The position numbers and the translations under genes are program-made. A stretch of 64,000 bases of DNA from the NCBI GenBank assembly GCA_036768485.1, contig JAVLUZ010000341.1, positions 3,653,711 to 3,717,710 on the forward strand. The letters are read 5' to 3'. Under the pieces are notes generated by a model. It was not told the DNA's origin, searched no databases, and saw nothing but the letters and a program-made list of their open reading frames with translations. Of this stretch, positions 42,310 to 52,576 are shown piece after piece (position 1 is the stretch's first letter; each line of letters opens with the position of its first letter). Source of the DNA: Mermis nigrescens. Taxonomy: Eukaryota; Nematoda; Enoplea; Mermithida; Mermithidae.

Positions 42310-43768
42310 CCAAGCTTATTATTGCTAGGTGTTTTTATTCAATGCACAGAGTTTAGTAAACAAGTTAGGGGATTTATATTATTTGTTAGATAGTGACAAT
42401 TTCGACTTAATTTTCTGTTGTGAAACATGGTTAAACGAAGTAATTCATAATAGTATTTTATGTCCTCAAAACAATTATCAAATTTTTCGCTCTGATCGAG
42501 TAAATAAACGAGGCGGCGGGGTCATTGTCTTTGTAAAATCGCATTTTAGTGCTCGTTTTATCGAAGTGAAACGAACCGAAGATATCTGACTCTTTAATCA
42601 GATGATTTTTCAGCGGTCAGGATAGAATTAGGCTTCTTCTTATTTGCAGGCCTCCTCACTACGATTTAAATCATCGCCTTAAGAATCTGTAACTTGATAG
42701 AATGGGTAAATAATCGCTCCTATCCCGCAATTATCTAACGAGATTTGAATTTACCAAAAATTGAGTCGGGCCTTAGAGTACCTTCGCATCCGATTCTGCT
42801 AACAAATTCGTATTTACGAAACCGTTTTTCGCCCGGGATTAGGACAATTACTTTTAGATCAAACGTATGATACAAATATTATTGATCTTATTTTTGCAGC
42901 AAATAATGTTTTTAATGTTAAAGTACTACCCTCCTTTTCTACAAGCGACCACAATTTCATATCTATTGAAAGTCTGATAACTCCACCTGCTATTATGTAG
43001 AATCTCACTTAATTTTCAAGCAGACTATTTTAGTATTGGTAGCTTTCTTTCTATTATTTCTGGCCTTACTCTTTTTTCTACTTGTCTGAATGTTAACGAC
43101 ATGTATAATGTATTTTTAAATGTCTTAGGCCTCTTATTTTTACTTTTGATCCCAAAGTCAAAGTAAAGCCTTCAAATTTTCATACCCTAAAGTCTTACGA
43201 AAATTATTTGCCAAAACGACTTTTATGGAAAAAATACAAAATATCGTACAATTATATAAACAAAGGTATCGTAATCACCGTAAAGTTTTACGCAAAGAAA
43301 TTCACAATCATTTTTGCTCACGAAAAGTAATTTATTGCAACATAGCGATCTGGAATCTTTTTAGATTCGTAAATAATCGTTTAAATAATTCTCGAAGCAT
43401 TCCACCTCCTACTTCCACCGGCAATAATGTGTAACTGATATTTTTTGAAAACTAATATGTTTAATCATCACTACTTCTTCGTATTTACCAATGATGAAAT
43501 TAACGATTCTTTTGTTTTCCAGAAGCGAAGCATTTTTCTATTTCGAACATCGTCTTTGACGAAAATAATGTCTCATGGGCGATTGCTAAGTTGAAAAATT
43601 CGACTTCGATTACGCCTGATGGATTAAGTAACTTTTTTGTCAAAAAATTAGCTTATTATCTTCTTTAACCCCTTATCAGTTATTTTTACTGTTTCTTTTT
43701 ATCCAGGTGATATCCCAGTCATTTGGAGGGGAGGCTTACGTTGTACCTATAATAAAAAAGGGTGACCA
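42310..43768 (+). pseudogene. LINE endonuclease and 5' reverse transcriptase region, broken
   Basis: Plus strand. 42329-42589 encodes FNAQSLVNKLGDLYYLLDSD, then IFCCETWLNEVI and RGGGVIVFVKS, the apurinic-type endonuclease of LINEs. Next comes QTYDTNIIDLIFAANNVFNV and STSDHNFISIES (the S-D-H motif of the endonuclease). Later fragments reach the YNKKG entry of the reverse transcriptase at about 43760, where an F2 MITE and the assembly gap cut it. Many stops and shifts. Confidence 0.8.
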
Positions 43769-43902
43769 CCATACGTGGGCAGCAAAGAAAATTCTGGGGG
43801 GGTGCAAGATTTTTTTGAAGGTCGAAAAATGGCCTCAAAAATGGTGGTATGGCGATAAAAACACCATTTTTTGACGTTTCTCATCAAGCACTATCCATTG
43901 GC
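43769..43902 (+). mobile_element. Family F2 MITE, left part, cut by assembly gap
   Basis: CATACGTGGGCAGCAAAG onward, following the F2 consensus as far as CTATCCATTGGC, where the N run starts. Confidence 0.8.
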
Positions 43903-44002
43903 NNNNNNNNNNNNNNNNNNNNNNNNNNNNNNNNNNNNNNNNNNNNNNNNNNNNNNNNNNNNNNNNNNNNNNNNNNNNNNNNNNNNNNNNNNNNNNNNNN
44001 NN
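43903..44002. other. Assembly gap (100 N)
   Basis: Exactly 100 N, the usual placeholder for a scaffold gap of unknown size. Sequence to the right (44003-44200, GC-richer) need not be contiguous with the left. Confidence 0.99.
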
Positions 44003-44205
44003 GCAGTTACATTCTGTAACGGGGGCGCCGCCTCCCACCGTTACGTGAGCAAAATTTACCCGCACCGGTTTCCGGATCTTCCACTCTGATTCGCGTGTGT
44101 AGTACTAATCGACTACTCAGGCTCTTGCTCACAACTGCGCAAAGTATTGAATAATATTGAGAAACAATGAAACATCAACGTCACGGGTTAAACTTCAAAG
44201 TAGGC

Positions 44206-44480
44206 ATTTCTAGCCGTCTTGAACCCGGGACCATGGTTGACTCGGACCGCTGCTCTTGCTAACTGAGCTATCGCAGACGATTTCGAAAGTGTAAGTGTTC
44301 TACTTACACTCCTCCCCCTTTTGAATGAATTGGACTTTGAATCAATAGCAACCGAGCCGTTTCTACTCGAGACTTCCAGTGTAAAAATAGTAGCTGCGTC
44401 CATGACTCGAACCCGGGACCATGGTTGACCGGACCGCTGCTCTTGCCAACTGAGCTATCGCAGACGATTTCGAAAGTGTA
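44206..44480 (-). mobile_element. tRNA-derived SINE with two tRNA-like heads
   Basis: Minus strand. Two tRNA-like modules about 190 bases apart (44480-44405 and 44280-44208), each with an A box TAGCTCAGTTGG or TAGCTCAGTTAG, a D stem GCTC...GAGC, and a B box GGTTCGAGTC or GGTTCAAGA. Between them is a shared body with the palindrome GTGTAAGTAGAACACTTACAC. Acceptor and T stems pair only partly, so these are SINE heads rather than working tRNA genes. Confidence 0.65.
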
Positions 44481-44502
44481 AGTGTTCTACTTACAATAAC
44501 AT

Positions 44503-44960
44503 AAACCAGCTAAAAAGCATTTCACGCACAATAAATTTTTAGTAACTGGTGTTGATGAGCAATGGCAGGCTGATCTTGTTGATTTGCAGTCATTGAGCAA
44601 ATTCAATGGTGGGTATAAATTTTTACTAAATTGTATTGATTTGTTTTCAAAACACGCATTGTCCTTGCCACTCAAAACCAAAACTTCAAAAGCGGTTCTA
44701 GAAGCATTTCAAGAAATTTTTAGATCCAGTCAATTGCCATATAAATTGCAGACAGATGCAGGAAAAGAATTTATCAACTGAGAAGTTCAAAATTTTCTAA
44801 AAAGTCAGGATATCCACTTTTCCACAACCAAAAGTGAACTAAAAGCTAGTGTTGTAGAACGTTTTAACCGCACTCTAAAGGAATGCTATGCTACAAATGC
44901 TATAAATGCTAAAATGCTACAAATCTAAAAAAAAATTATAATAATTTGTACCATCGAACC
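44503..44960 (+). pseudogene. Polinton/Maverick-type integrase remnant
   Basis: Plus strand, retroviral-like DDE integrase catalytic core of the Polinton/Maverick type, recognised from the D-L-V-D-L-Q start with its first Asp, the L-Q-T-D second Asp, and the S-V-V-E-R-F-N-R-T third acidic residue. Broken: an in-frame TGA at 44779-44781, then open text again, and loss of frame after about 44920. About 150 codons of an integrase that is normally 300 or more. No other Polinton gene (polymerase B, ATPase, capsid) was found nearby. A related cellular retro-integrase lineage cannot be fully excluded. Confidence 0.75.
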
Positions 44961-45053
44961 ATAGGGACATTTCCGGCAAATGTGGATGAGGAAAATGAGT
45001 GGAAAATTCTGAATAAAGTATTTCAAACCACTAGACAAATTACTGAATAATAA

Positions 45054-45108
45054 AAAATATTTCGTCAAAATTTCGAGCCACACACTCGAAATTTTGACGA
45101 AATATTTT
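45054..45108. repeat. Perfect 24-bp inverted repeat
   Basis: Arms 45054-45077 and 45085-45108 (AAAATATTTCGTCAAAATTT... and its complement) with a 7-base loop CCACACA. Just downstream of the integrase remnant. Confidence 0.9.
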
Positions 45109-45109
45109 C

Positions 45110-45690
45110 AAAAACCTAACCCTTTCAATCAATCAAATAATTACTGACTGATTTGAATTCCATTAATTTATATATATTTATATAAATTTATGTATATTTG
45201 AATTCAAATAATTACTGACTGATTTGAATTTAATTCAAATAATATATACGCATATATGTTCGAATATGAAACAGTTCACTTTTGTTAGCTTTACTCGCGA
45301 TTCTGACTTCGCTCTACATTAATCATAAGAAATATTTGAAGTGAAACATTAACTCCTGGAGCACTTTCACTTTTACAATAACCTGCTATTCACAAGATTT
45401 TGTGAGACAGACTTTAGAATAAACCTAATTTGACAGTAATATGAAAATCACAGTATATGCATCTTTCTTGTTTTCTATAAATAAGCGCACCTCCTTTCAC
45501 TGCTTCATGAAAGCAAGAGAAAAAGCAAAAATTTATCGTTTATCCTAAAGTATAAAACACAAAAAAATTTCTGCTTTGCTTTAAAAATGAGCTATTACAG
45601 CATGTTTGCCATGTTGCTAATATAAGCTTTGCTTATCAAGGCCTTTACTGTAACAACGACAACAAAAACAATGGATTTATTGCTCAGAGG
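45110..45690. other. AT-rich stretch with a direct repeat
   Basis: Holds a repeated block CAAATAATTACTGACTGATT at about 45133 and 45206. Otherwise no recognised feature. Confidence 0.5.
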
Positions 45691-45949
45691 TTTCCAAGCA
45701 CCGTTTTTTCCTAGCGATTTGGTTGACATTATAGACCAGACCCAAAATTTTCTTCCACTTTTTCCACCCTTTTTCCACGAGTTTGGGGAGGTCTAAAAAC
45801 GTTAAAAATAGAGCGCTAGTATTGAAAAATCAGTGTTTTTTAAGTAGAAAATCCTATGTACACATGGGCATTCGTGTAGCTGGTTCACATATGTATTAAC
45901 ATAGTCATATTATAAGGGCGTATGTGTGCGGTCGATAGCATCTGAGGAA

Positions 45950-46032
45950 ACGAGAGAAAGTTGCTGGCAGTCGGATTCGAAACGTGGACCCCTTGCTCTA
46001 AAGTCCAGAACCATAACCAATCGACTAACGCT
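45950..46032 (-). repeat. tRNA-like remnant (possible SINE head)
   Basis: Minus strand TTAGTCGATTGGTTATGG (A-box-like) and GTTTCGAATCC (B-box-like) with tRNA-like spacing. Acceptor stem not formed. Followed directly by the hairpin repeat region at 46029. Confidence 0.45.
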
Positions 46033-46109
46033 GGTTAATTTCGATAAAGATTGCAAGCTATTCGTGATGTTTTGCTGGTTTACCAGCTGATTAGGCTTAG
46101 GCTTAGTAT

Positions 46110-46261
46110 CATGGACTGACCAAAATGTTGGTGCCAGCGTTTAAAGTAAGCCTGAGTAATGGGATGCGACGAGCGGAGTGAGCGAAGCGAGTGACGCGAG
46201 TTGCATCCCATTGCTTAGGCTTATTTTAAACGCTGGCACCATCATTTTGGTCAGTCACATG
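46110..46261. repeat. Hairpin repeat (56-bp arms), copy 2
   Basis: Same arms as 40200-40341; the loop is ten bases longer (GAGTGAGCGAAGCGAGTGAC). The similarity also includes about 80 bases upstream (from 46029), so the repeat unit is larger than the hairpin. Confidence 0.85.
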
Positions 46262-46563
46262 AATACTGGAAAAATCTGATGACTGCCTTATTTGTTTTCG
46301 ACTTGACTCAAATCAAACCAGTTAGGTGGCAGCTTTCACCGGATAATACTTGTTGTATACGTACTTATAACGTGGCTATCTTAATACATATGTGAACCAG
46401 CTACACCAATGCCTACAAATGTAATAGCGGTGTTTGATGCACTTTTTGTATAAAAATTTCGCGATCTACTAGAAATAGTTATCACGATCAGTATACGTTA
46501 TTTCTGTTGAAACCTGAATTTCCTTCCTTCAGTAAAGCATTTTTGTTAATTTTGGAGTCGCTA

Positions 46564-47365
46564 GAAGAAAGAAGAAGAAGAAGAAAATTTATTCGGTAAA
46601 AGTATTAAAGAAAACACATAAAAAGTAGGTAAAAACGCATTGTCAATGTGAACATAATACACAATCTACATAAAACAAAGTATGTGCATAAAGCAACAGA
46701 TAATGCAATGGTACCAGGAGCGTAAGGCACAATGCTCTTACGTACGCCCCTTAAGATAAACACTAAAATCAATTTCCGAAATCATATTCCTAAAAGCTAT
46801 TGGGTTATTACAGTCAACTGTATTCTGCGGGAGAATGTTCCAAATTTCAGCCACCCTGTTCGCAAAGTCATGTTTTCTACAATCCAAACGTGATTGTTTG
46901 ATGAACAGTTTCATGTTATTTACGTATCTAGTACCTCTATCAGGTGCAAGCTCAAAAAATTCATTAAATGTCAATATTTTGTGTTTAACAATTTTAAAGG
47001 CAAAAACAAGATCAGTGTGGATACGACGGGTTTCGAGTCGTTCTAAGTTTAGGATATTCAATCTTTCATCATACGATAAAGTTTTATTCCAAAATAATTT
47101 TTTTGTAAATTTTCCTTGTACTTTTTCAAGTCGTGTAATATCTCCAATTTGGTATCGATTCCAGACAACGGATCCGTATTCAAAGATAGGTCTAACGTAT
47201 GCCGTATTCAAGGATAGGTCTAACGTATGTTTTAAAAGCTCTGATCATCAAATCGGTATTTTTTGAGACGAATGTTTTGTGTATTAAGGATGCGACTCTA
47301 GCAGCTTTAGACGCAATATTTGTACAATGAATGCCTGATGATAAATCATTAGATATGTAGATATT
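46564..47365 (-). pseudogene. LINE 3' fragment (reverse transcriptase C-terminus and tail)
   Basis: Minus strand frame 47211-46738 (157 codons) encodes NTAYVRPIFEYGSVVWNRYQ, then TRLEKVQGKFTKKLFW, LNLERLETRRIHTDLVFAFK and ANRVAEIWNILPQNTVD, the thumb and C-terminal region of CR1/L2-like LINEs. The 3' end is GAATAAATTTTC followed by a (TTC)n tail at 46587-46564. The 5' end is truncated near 47365. A 28-base segment (GTATTCAAAGATAGGTCTAA) is duplicated in tandem at 47171-47235. Confidence 0.85.
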
Positions 47366-47439
47366 GACAATAAAAACTATAATTTATCAAATGGCGCGAA
47401 GCGCCAGAAAATTTAGAAATTTAAGTCTCTAAAACGCAT

Positions 47440-48545
47440 TTTTGCATTGCAAAAACTAACCAAATCCATGCAGAAGATAAGGATTCTCAATCGTAGTGAA
47501 GTTCTAGACCAGATTTACGATAGCGGTGTCATCCAAGGAAGTGTCCTTGGACCTACGCTCTTTTCGATTTTTATAAATGATATATGTGATAATATTTGTA
47601 GTACGGTTTATATGTTCGCAGATGATATCAAAATTTTCAATATTAGTCGTAACTGTAAATTATTACAGTCTGATTTAGATAAGATTATTGACTGGGCAAT
47701 TGCATGGGATTTACCTATTTCTCGAACCAAAAGTCAAGTTCTATATTTGGGTAATAATAATCAAAAAGCTGTTTATAGACTAAATGGGGAAATTATTTCT
47801 AGTGATCCGTTTGTCCGTGATTTAGGAGTTTTGATTCCTCAAAATTTAAAATTTAAGGAACATTATAATTCTTTGATAAAAAAAGCTTTCTTTAGATGTA
47901 TTTTAATACGCAAATCATTTTTTTCGCGTGATAAAGGTAATCTTGTTAAAGCTTATAGTTGTTATGCTAGACCTTTATTAGAGTATTGTTGCAGTGTATG
48001 GAACCCCTCTTATCTTAGGGATATAGATAGACTGGAAGCTGTTCAACGTAGATTCACTAAATATATTTTTGGTTATAATAATATTCTTTCTTACGAGGAT
48101 CGTTTAACACAACTTAAATTGTGCAGACTTGAATTAAGACGCTTGCAGATTTGTCTCTGTATGATGTATCAAATTATTTGTCATAAATCATGTTTGGAAG
48201 CTGATGATTTTTTGTATTTAATCATAATATTATCCGTAGCATTAATAGATTTAAATCAATTATACCTATTGTACATTCTAATTTAGAAAAGTTTGATTTC
48301 TTTTACAAATACATGGCAGTTTGGAACGATCTTCCTGACTTCATTGTTTCTTCCCCTAACCTAAACATATTTAAATCTAGATTAGCAAACTTTGATTTAT
48401 CTAGATATCTTGTGAGGCGCGCGTAAAACTTGTCATTCCATTGACTCGCATGTCCCTTTACCAATTCGTAATTGCATTTATTATTTATCTTGTCATTTTG
48501 TATTTTAACAGTTGGTATTAGTAATAAAATTTTCTTTCTTTTTAA
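47440..48545 (+). pseudogene. LINE reverse transcriptase, 5'-truncated
   Basis: Plus strand, 279-codon frame 47447-48286. It contains QGSVLGPTLFSIFINDI and YMFADDIKIFN (catalytic F-A-D-D, residues 57-60), then RTKSQVLYLGNN, YARPLLEYCCSVWNPSYLRD, and LEAVQRRFTKYIFGYN. After a frameshift near 48230 the tail YMAVWNDLPDFIVSS leads to a stop at about 48425 and a 3' end with AATAAAATTTTC at about 48525. The N-terminal reverse transcriptase motifs and endonuclease are missing, so it cannot move by itself. Confidence 0.88.
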
Positions 48546-48760
48546 AAATGCTGCGGCTGAAAGATTAATAACAAGTAAGAATTAAATCATTTCGGCACAA
48601 AGCGCTGAAAAATTTGTGAAGTTTTACCTCTCTAAAACGCATTCTAACATTCTAGCAAAATTTTCCACAAATGCCATGCCAACCAAGCCCAAATATTTTT
48701 TCCATTTCTTAAAATTTTAGTTGATAGATAGACCAAAAAGTGAAAAAAGGTGCTTCCAAG

Positions 48761-49021
48761 CACACATGGGCGTGGGGGTTTGGGGGTATGCACCCCCCAG
48801 AAGTTGAAATATCCCCCCCCAGAAATCAAAATACCCCCCCCCAAGAATTCAAATTTTGAAATTTTTTTGCTTTTTTAGCGACTTTTTGATGCCATTGGAT
48901 AGTGCTCGATGAGAAACGTCGAAAAAGGATGTTTTTTTCGCTATACGACCACTTTTAAGACCATTTTTTGACCTTTGAAAATTTTTTCACCCCTCCAGAA
49001 TTTTGTTGCTGCCCACCTATG
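48761..49021 (-). mobile_element. hAT-type MITE, family F2, reverse orientation
   Basis: 261 bp, CACACATGGGCGTGG to GCCCACCTATG, exact 8-bp TSD CTTCCAAG at 48753-48760 and 49022-49029. This copy fixes the family ends as CA...TG. Confidence 0.92.
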
Positions 49022-49180
49022 CTTCCAAGGTTAGGTCTTCCCCCATTTTGGTGTTTTTTAAGGCCGTTGGAGGCATTTTTAGCGATTGAGTTTTTTGGCG
49101 CTATGCATAGCTATGGTTTGGGTTTTTTGGACAGTTTGAGGTAAAACTTTGGGGTTTTTTGACAAGAGCACTTGGCATTA

Positions 49181-49597
49181 AATACTAATATACTAATACT
49201 AATACTTTATTCGAAAAAACACAAGGATAAAACAAAGTCGCAAGGAAAATGGCAATGTGTAAAAATGCGAAATGTCTTGGACACACAGGCCAATAAATTA
49301 AGCTCATATGTGCCCCATCAAAAAATTCCCGAAATCAACCTTTCTCAAATTTCTCTTAATTGTCTCAACATTTGGAGTATTTCGAATATATTGTGGAAGA
49401 TCGTTCCAAATTCTAGCTGATCTACTAGCAAAACAATCCTTTTTACAATCAAGTCGAAATTTTTCTAAATAGATCTGATTTGCAAATGCATTTCTTGTAT
49501 GCAAATGACCATAAAACTTATAAAAATCTTTAGAAGGTAAGAGATTATCATGAATAATATTATACGTAACAATTAAATCAAAAGAAATTCTACAGAG
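49181..49597 (-). pseudogene. LINE 3' fragment
   Basis: Minus strand frame within 49304-49645 encodes DLIVTYNIIHDNLLPS, NAFANQIYLEKFRLDCKKDC and SARIWNDLPQYIRNTPNVE, the C-terminus of a LINE reverse transcriptase. The 3' end is CGAATAAAG with a (TATTAG)n-like tail (49208-49181). Truncated at about 49597, next to the candidate host exon. Confidence 0.82.
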
Positions 49598-49647
49598 GGA
49601 ATTTTTGGCGAATATGTATACCAAAGCAAGATTAGCAAATGACACAC

Positions 49648-52497
49648 CTTTCGGTAGAACTCGATGAGACGATCATTAGGAGAAAAATTTGCATGGGTCT
49701 CATCTAGTGATCGACCGGGGTGACTTTTTGGCCGGGGCTGGGGCGGTACCGGGGCTGAAAAAAATCTCCGGCCCCAGGGATGGGGCCGGGGATGGGGTCG
49801 GGGCTGGCCGGGGTCAGACAAGGAAAATATTATTGCATGACACATACTTGGGGTGGGCATGGGAAAAGAAATAATGAGCGACTGCTCCATTCAGTAGTAA
49901 ATGGCAAGCGCAAAGTTAGGTGCGCCTTTTCATATCAAGTTTTATTACTATTTATGTCTCAAGAAACAAATTTAGTCCAGTGTTTTATTATCTGAATCAT
50001 CAATAAAGTCTATGTCGCTGCTATTAGCACACACTATATCATTTAAATCTTCGCTACTGCTACTGCTGCTGTAGTGGTTGGATGCAATAGGTATTGGATG
50101 TAATAAATGATACATCACACATTCCCATAAGGGGGAGGGGTATTACCCCCCTCAGGGTCCGAGACACAAGTCACTGTCAGACGATTTTTGGTGAAAACCT
50201 TTAGAATTTTTTGAACTTAATTTTTTAGTATGGCAAAAGTGTACCTAACTATTAGAATTTCACAAAGTGATACAATTTTTTAGAATGTGAGCTAGAGTAT
50301 CTAAATAGATAAAGTATCACTATTAAACATGCATGTAATCGCTTAAAATTTTATGACGGTCCCTCAGTATACATGTAACGGCTGGAAATCTAGTGTAGGG
50401 GTCCCTCGTGATTTTTAGAAGGAGGGGGTGAGCGAATAGATCAAAAATGGTAAAAACACAGAAAAATAGCCAAAAAGGTGCAGTTTTTCGCCAAAAAATG
50501 GGGGAAGGTGGTCAAATATTTTCTGACTTTCAAGGAAGTTTAGGGCTTCAAAGCATCAATGGGGATGGCCCAAACCCCCTGTCACATGTATATTTCTCGG
50601 CTATTTTCAGAAGTGGGGGTGGGGGTAAGCGGCCCCACTTTGCAGCCGCAAGGAATTCCACACCTTTTTACAGTTTTTGTTCTTCAAAAACCTTTGTACA
50701 TGTACAGAGACGATCCTCAAATGTCTTTGTACATCAGCAAAAATCTTCGCCGAATTACAAAAAAACCGTGCTTCTAAATGTGATAATTCGGCCTGAATTT
50801 AGCTGATAATATTAGTTCGGCGCGAAGTGCCGAAATTTTTATGAGCTTTTGATGGAATTCACACATAAAACTCGACTGAGAAAGCTAAAATAACTTGTAC
50901 TACAAAATCAGAAATATTACAAAAAATGTAATATGCGAATTAAATTTTGTAAAAGCAACACTGCGCTTAGAATGGAAAAATGGAAAAATGTCAAATATTC
51001 AGAAACCTAAAAATTAGCCAAATACACTACTAAAGGTAGAAAAACCATGTTCTACCACACTGAAATCGTTACTGTACCATATTAAAGTATACAAAAATTT
51101 GCATGTACAAAACAGTGTTTTTTTTGTATTCGCCAAAGATTTTTCCCGATGTACAAAGACTTTCAGGACTATCTTTGTACATGTACAAAGATTTTTGGGA
51201 AGATAAAAACTGTAAAAAGGTGTAAAATACCAAAACTTTTTCGGCGCTTCGCTCCACGTGAAAAATTGTCTGTCCTGTATATCTTTAAAATGGCAAAATT
51301 TGTATTTAGAATGGAAAAATGTCAAATTTTTAGGCGCTTCGCGCCGTTTTGAGACAATTTTAGTAATTTTTGGCGTTAGAAACCCAGAAATTAGCTAAAA
51401 TATACAATCAGAAGTCGAAAGACCCTGTTTTACCACACTAAAATCGGTACCGTACCATATTATAGTAACCAACAATTTGTGTGTACAAAATGAAAACACT
51501 TTTGGGGACCATCTTTGTACATGCACAAACGTACCGTGTACAAAAAAAACTTTGGTACAAAATGTACAAAGACTTTCGGGTATTATAATACAAAGGTAAA
51601 TTGTACAAAAAAACACTGTCACATATTGATAGTATGCGAAAATGTGTCTGTTTAAAAATATATTTATATAATATAGCTACAAAAATTTGTTAGCTCATAC
51701 AAAGACCTTTTTGGAGATCGTTGTACAAGCACAAGAAGCTCATACAACAAAATAGAGTCGGCCAATAATAGTCCACCACCTAATTTTCTGGTCCTCCAAA
51801 TTAGGATTTCACCCCTCCCTTAACTCTGGACCTTAGGAAACTGAGACATATTTAGTTTATCGGATCGGACGCAATTCTGCAGCGTACTTTACATTCGCCT
51901 ATAATTAACCTCCGTCTTATTAACTATTACACAAGAAACGCGTTTTAAAGCATGCGGTTCCCATTCAATTAAATGTGAAAGTGTTTTTTGTAAAAATAGT
52001 TTGTTGAAAACGTACAATTTCCAACTAGAAATATAACGTATATGTCATCTCTAAATCTTTTAGCCATAGCTATGAATGAATGAGTTAAAAGTAGCATCTA
52101 GTTTAAATAAGTCAAGTGGAGGAATCGAAAACATGCAGATTTTCCTGAAAATTTATTCAGTAAAAGCTCATTTATACACAGTAGCAAAGTTATAACAAGG
52201 ACCAAGTAAGTATACATATGGTCTAATCAGTACAGTTCTAAGAATTAACACTTGCTCATTAATAAATAAGTGCCATTATCACAGCCTGTACAAAATACGA
52301 ATTACACTAAAGTTTTCCCCGGCCCCGGCCATTTTTAGACCTTGCCCCGGCCGGGCCGGGATGCTAAAAAATGGCTGGGGATTGCCGGGGCCGGGGCCCC
52401 AGTCGATCACTAGTCTCATCACAGTCCAGAGTAACAGCCATTTGAACTGTCAACGTTTTATTTTTTGATAACAAATCATTGAGCATATTATAGACTT
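49648..52497 (-). CDS. Candidate host coding exon split by a hAT element (unidentified protein)
   Basis: On the minus strand, 52497-52421 and 49704-49648 join across the exact 8-bp TSD GTCTCATC into 134 nt with no stop: VYNMLNDLLSKNKTLTVQMA, then VTLDCDETHANFSPNDRLIE and FYRK. It is bounded by TATTTAG| on the left and AAG|GTGTGT on the right, good splice sites. I do not recognise the protein. The composition is protein-like rather than repeat-like, but 44 codons is short, and no neighbouring exons were found, so it may be an exon of an unseen gene, a pseudogene or a chance frame. Confidence 0.4.
50372..50590. repeat. Family F7-like repeat inside F9
   Basis: TATACATGTAACGG to GTCACATGTATA, matching inverted ends; no TSD found. 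Related to 28088-28310. Confidence 0.55.
50650..50970. repeat. F1-related repeat block, second copy
   Basis: Same unit as 14222-14590 including the tail ACATAAAACTCGACTGAGAA. Confidence 0.7.
51113..51618 (+). mobile_element. Family F1 MITE inside F9
   Basis: CAGTGTTTTTTTTGTATTCG to AAAAAAACACTG, with both F1 palindromes. It interrupts an older partial F1 copy (50970-51112). The right 100 bases are rearranged; no TSD is visible. Confidence 0.75.
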
Positions 52498-52576
52498 CTA
52501 AATACCGGCAGTTCATTACTACTTACAAAATATTAGCCTATAGTGAGGGTATATTAGTCTATAGTGATCAATACCT

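Larger units (their letters stand above)
49705..52412. mobile_element. hAT-type element F9 (TAGTGATCGAC ends)
   Basis: 2708 bp, TIRs TAGTGATCGACCGGGG / CCCCAGTCGATCACTA, exact 8-bp TSD GTCTCATC at 49697-49704 and 52413-52420. Subterminal GGGGCCGGGG-rich blocks on both sides. The interior carries F7-like, F1-related and complete F1 copies; no transposase. The ends resemble those of F8 (CAGTGATCGTAC). Confidence 0.92.

Noticed and set aside
44206..44480. Two functional tRNA genes
   Set aside because: A and B boxes are good, but the acceptor and T stems do not pair fully and both lie in a repeated SINE-like body.
47171..47235. Functional tandem repeat
   Set aside because: A simple 28-base duplication within a dead LINE; probably a local slippage event.
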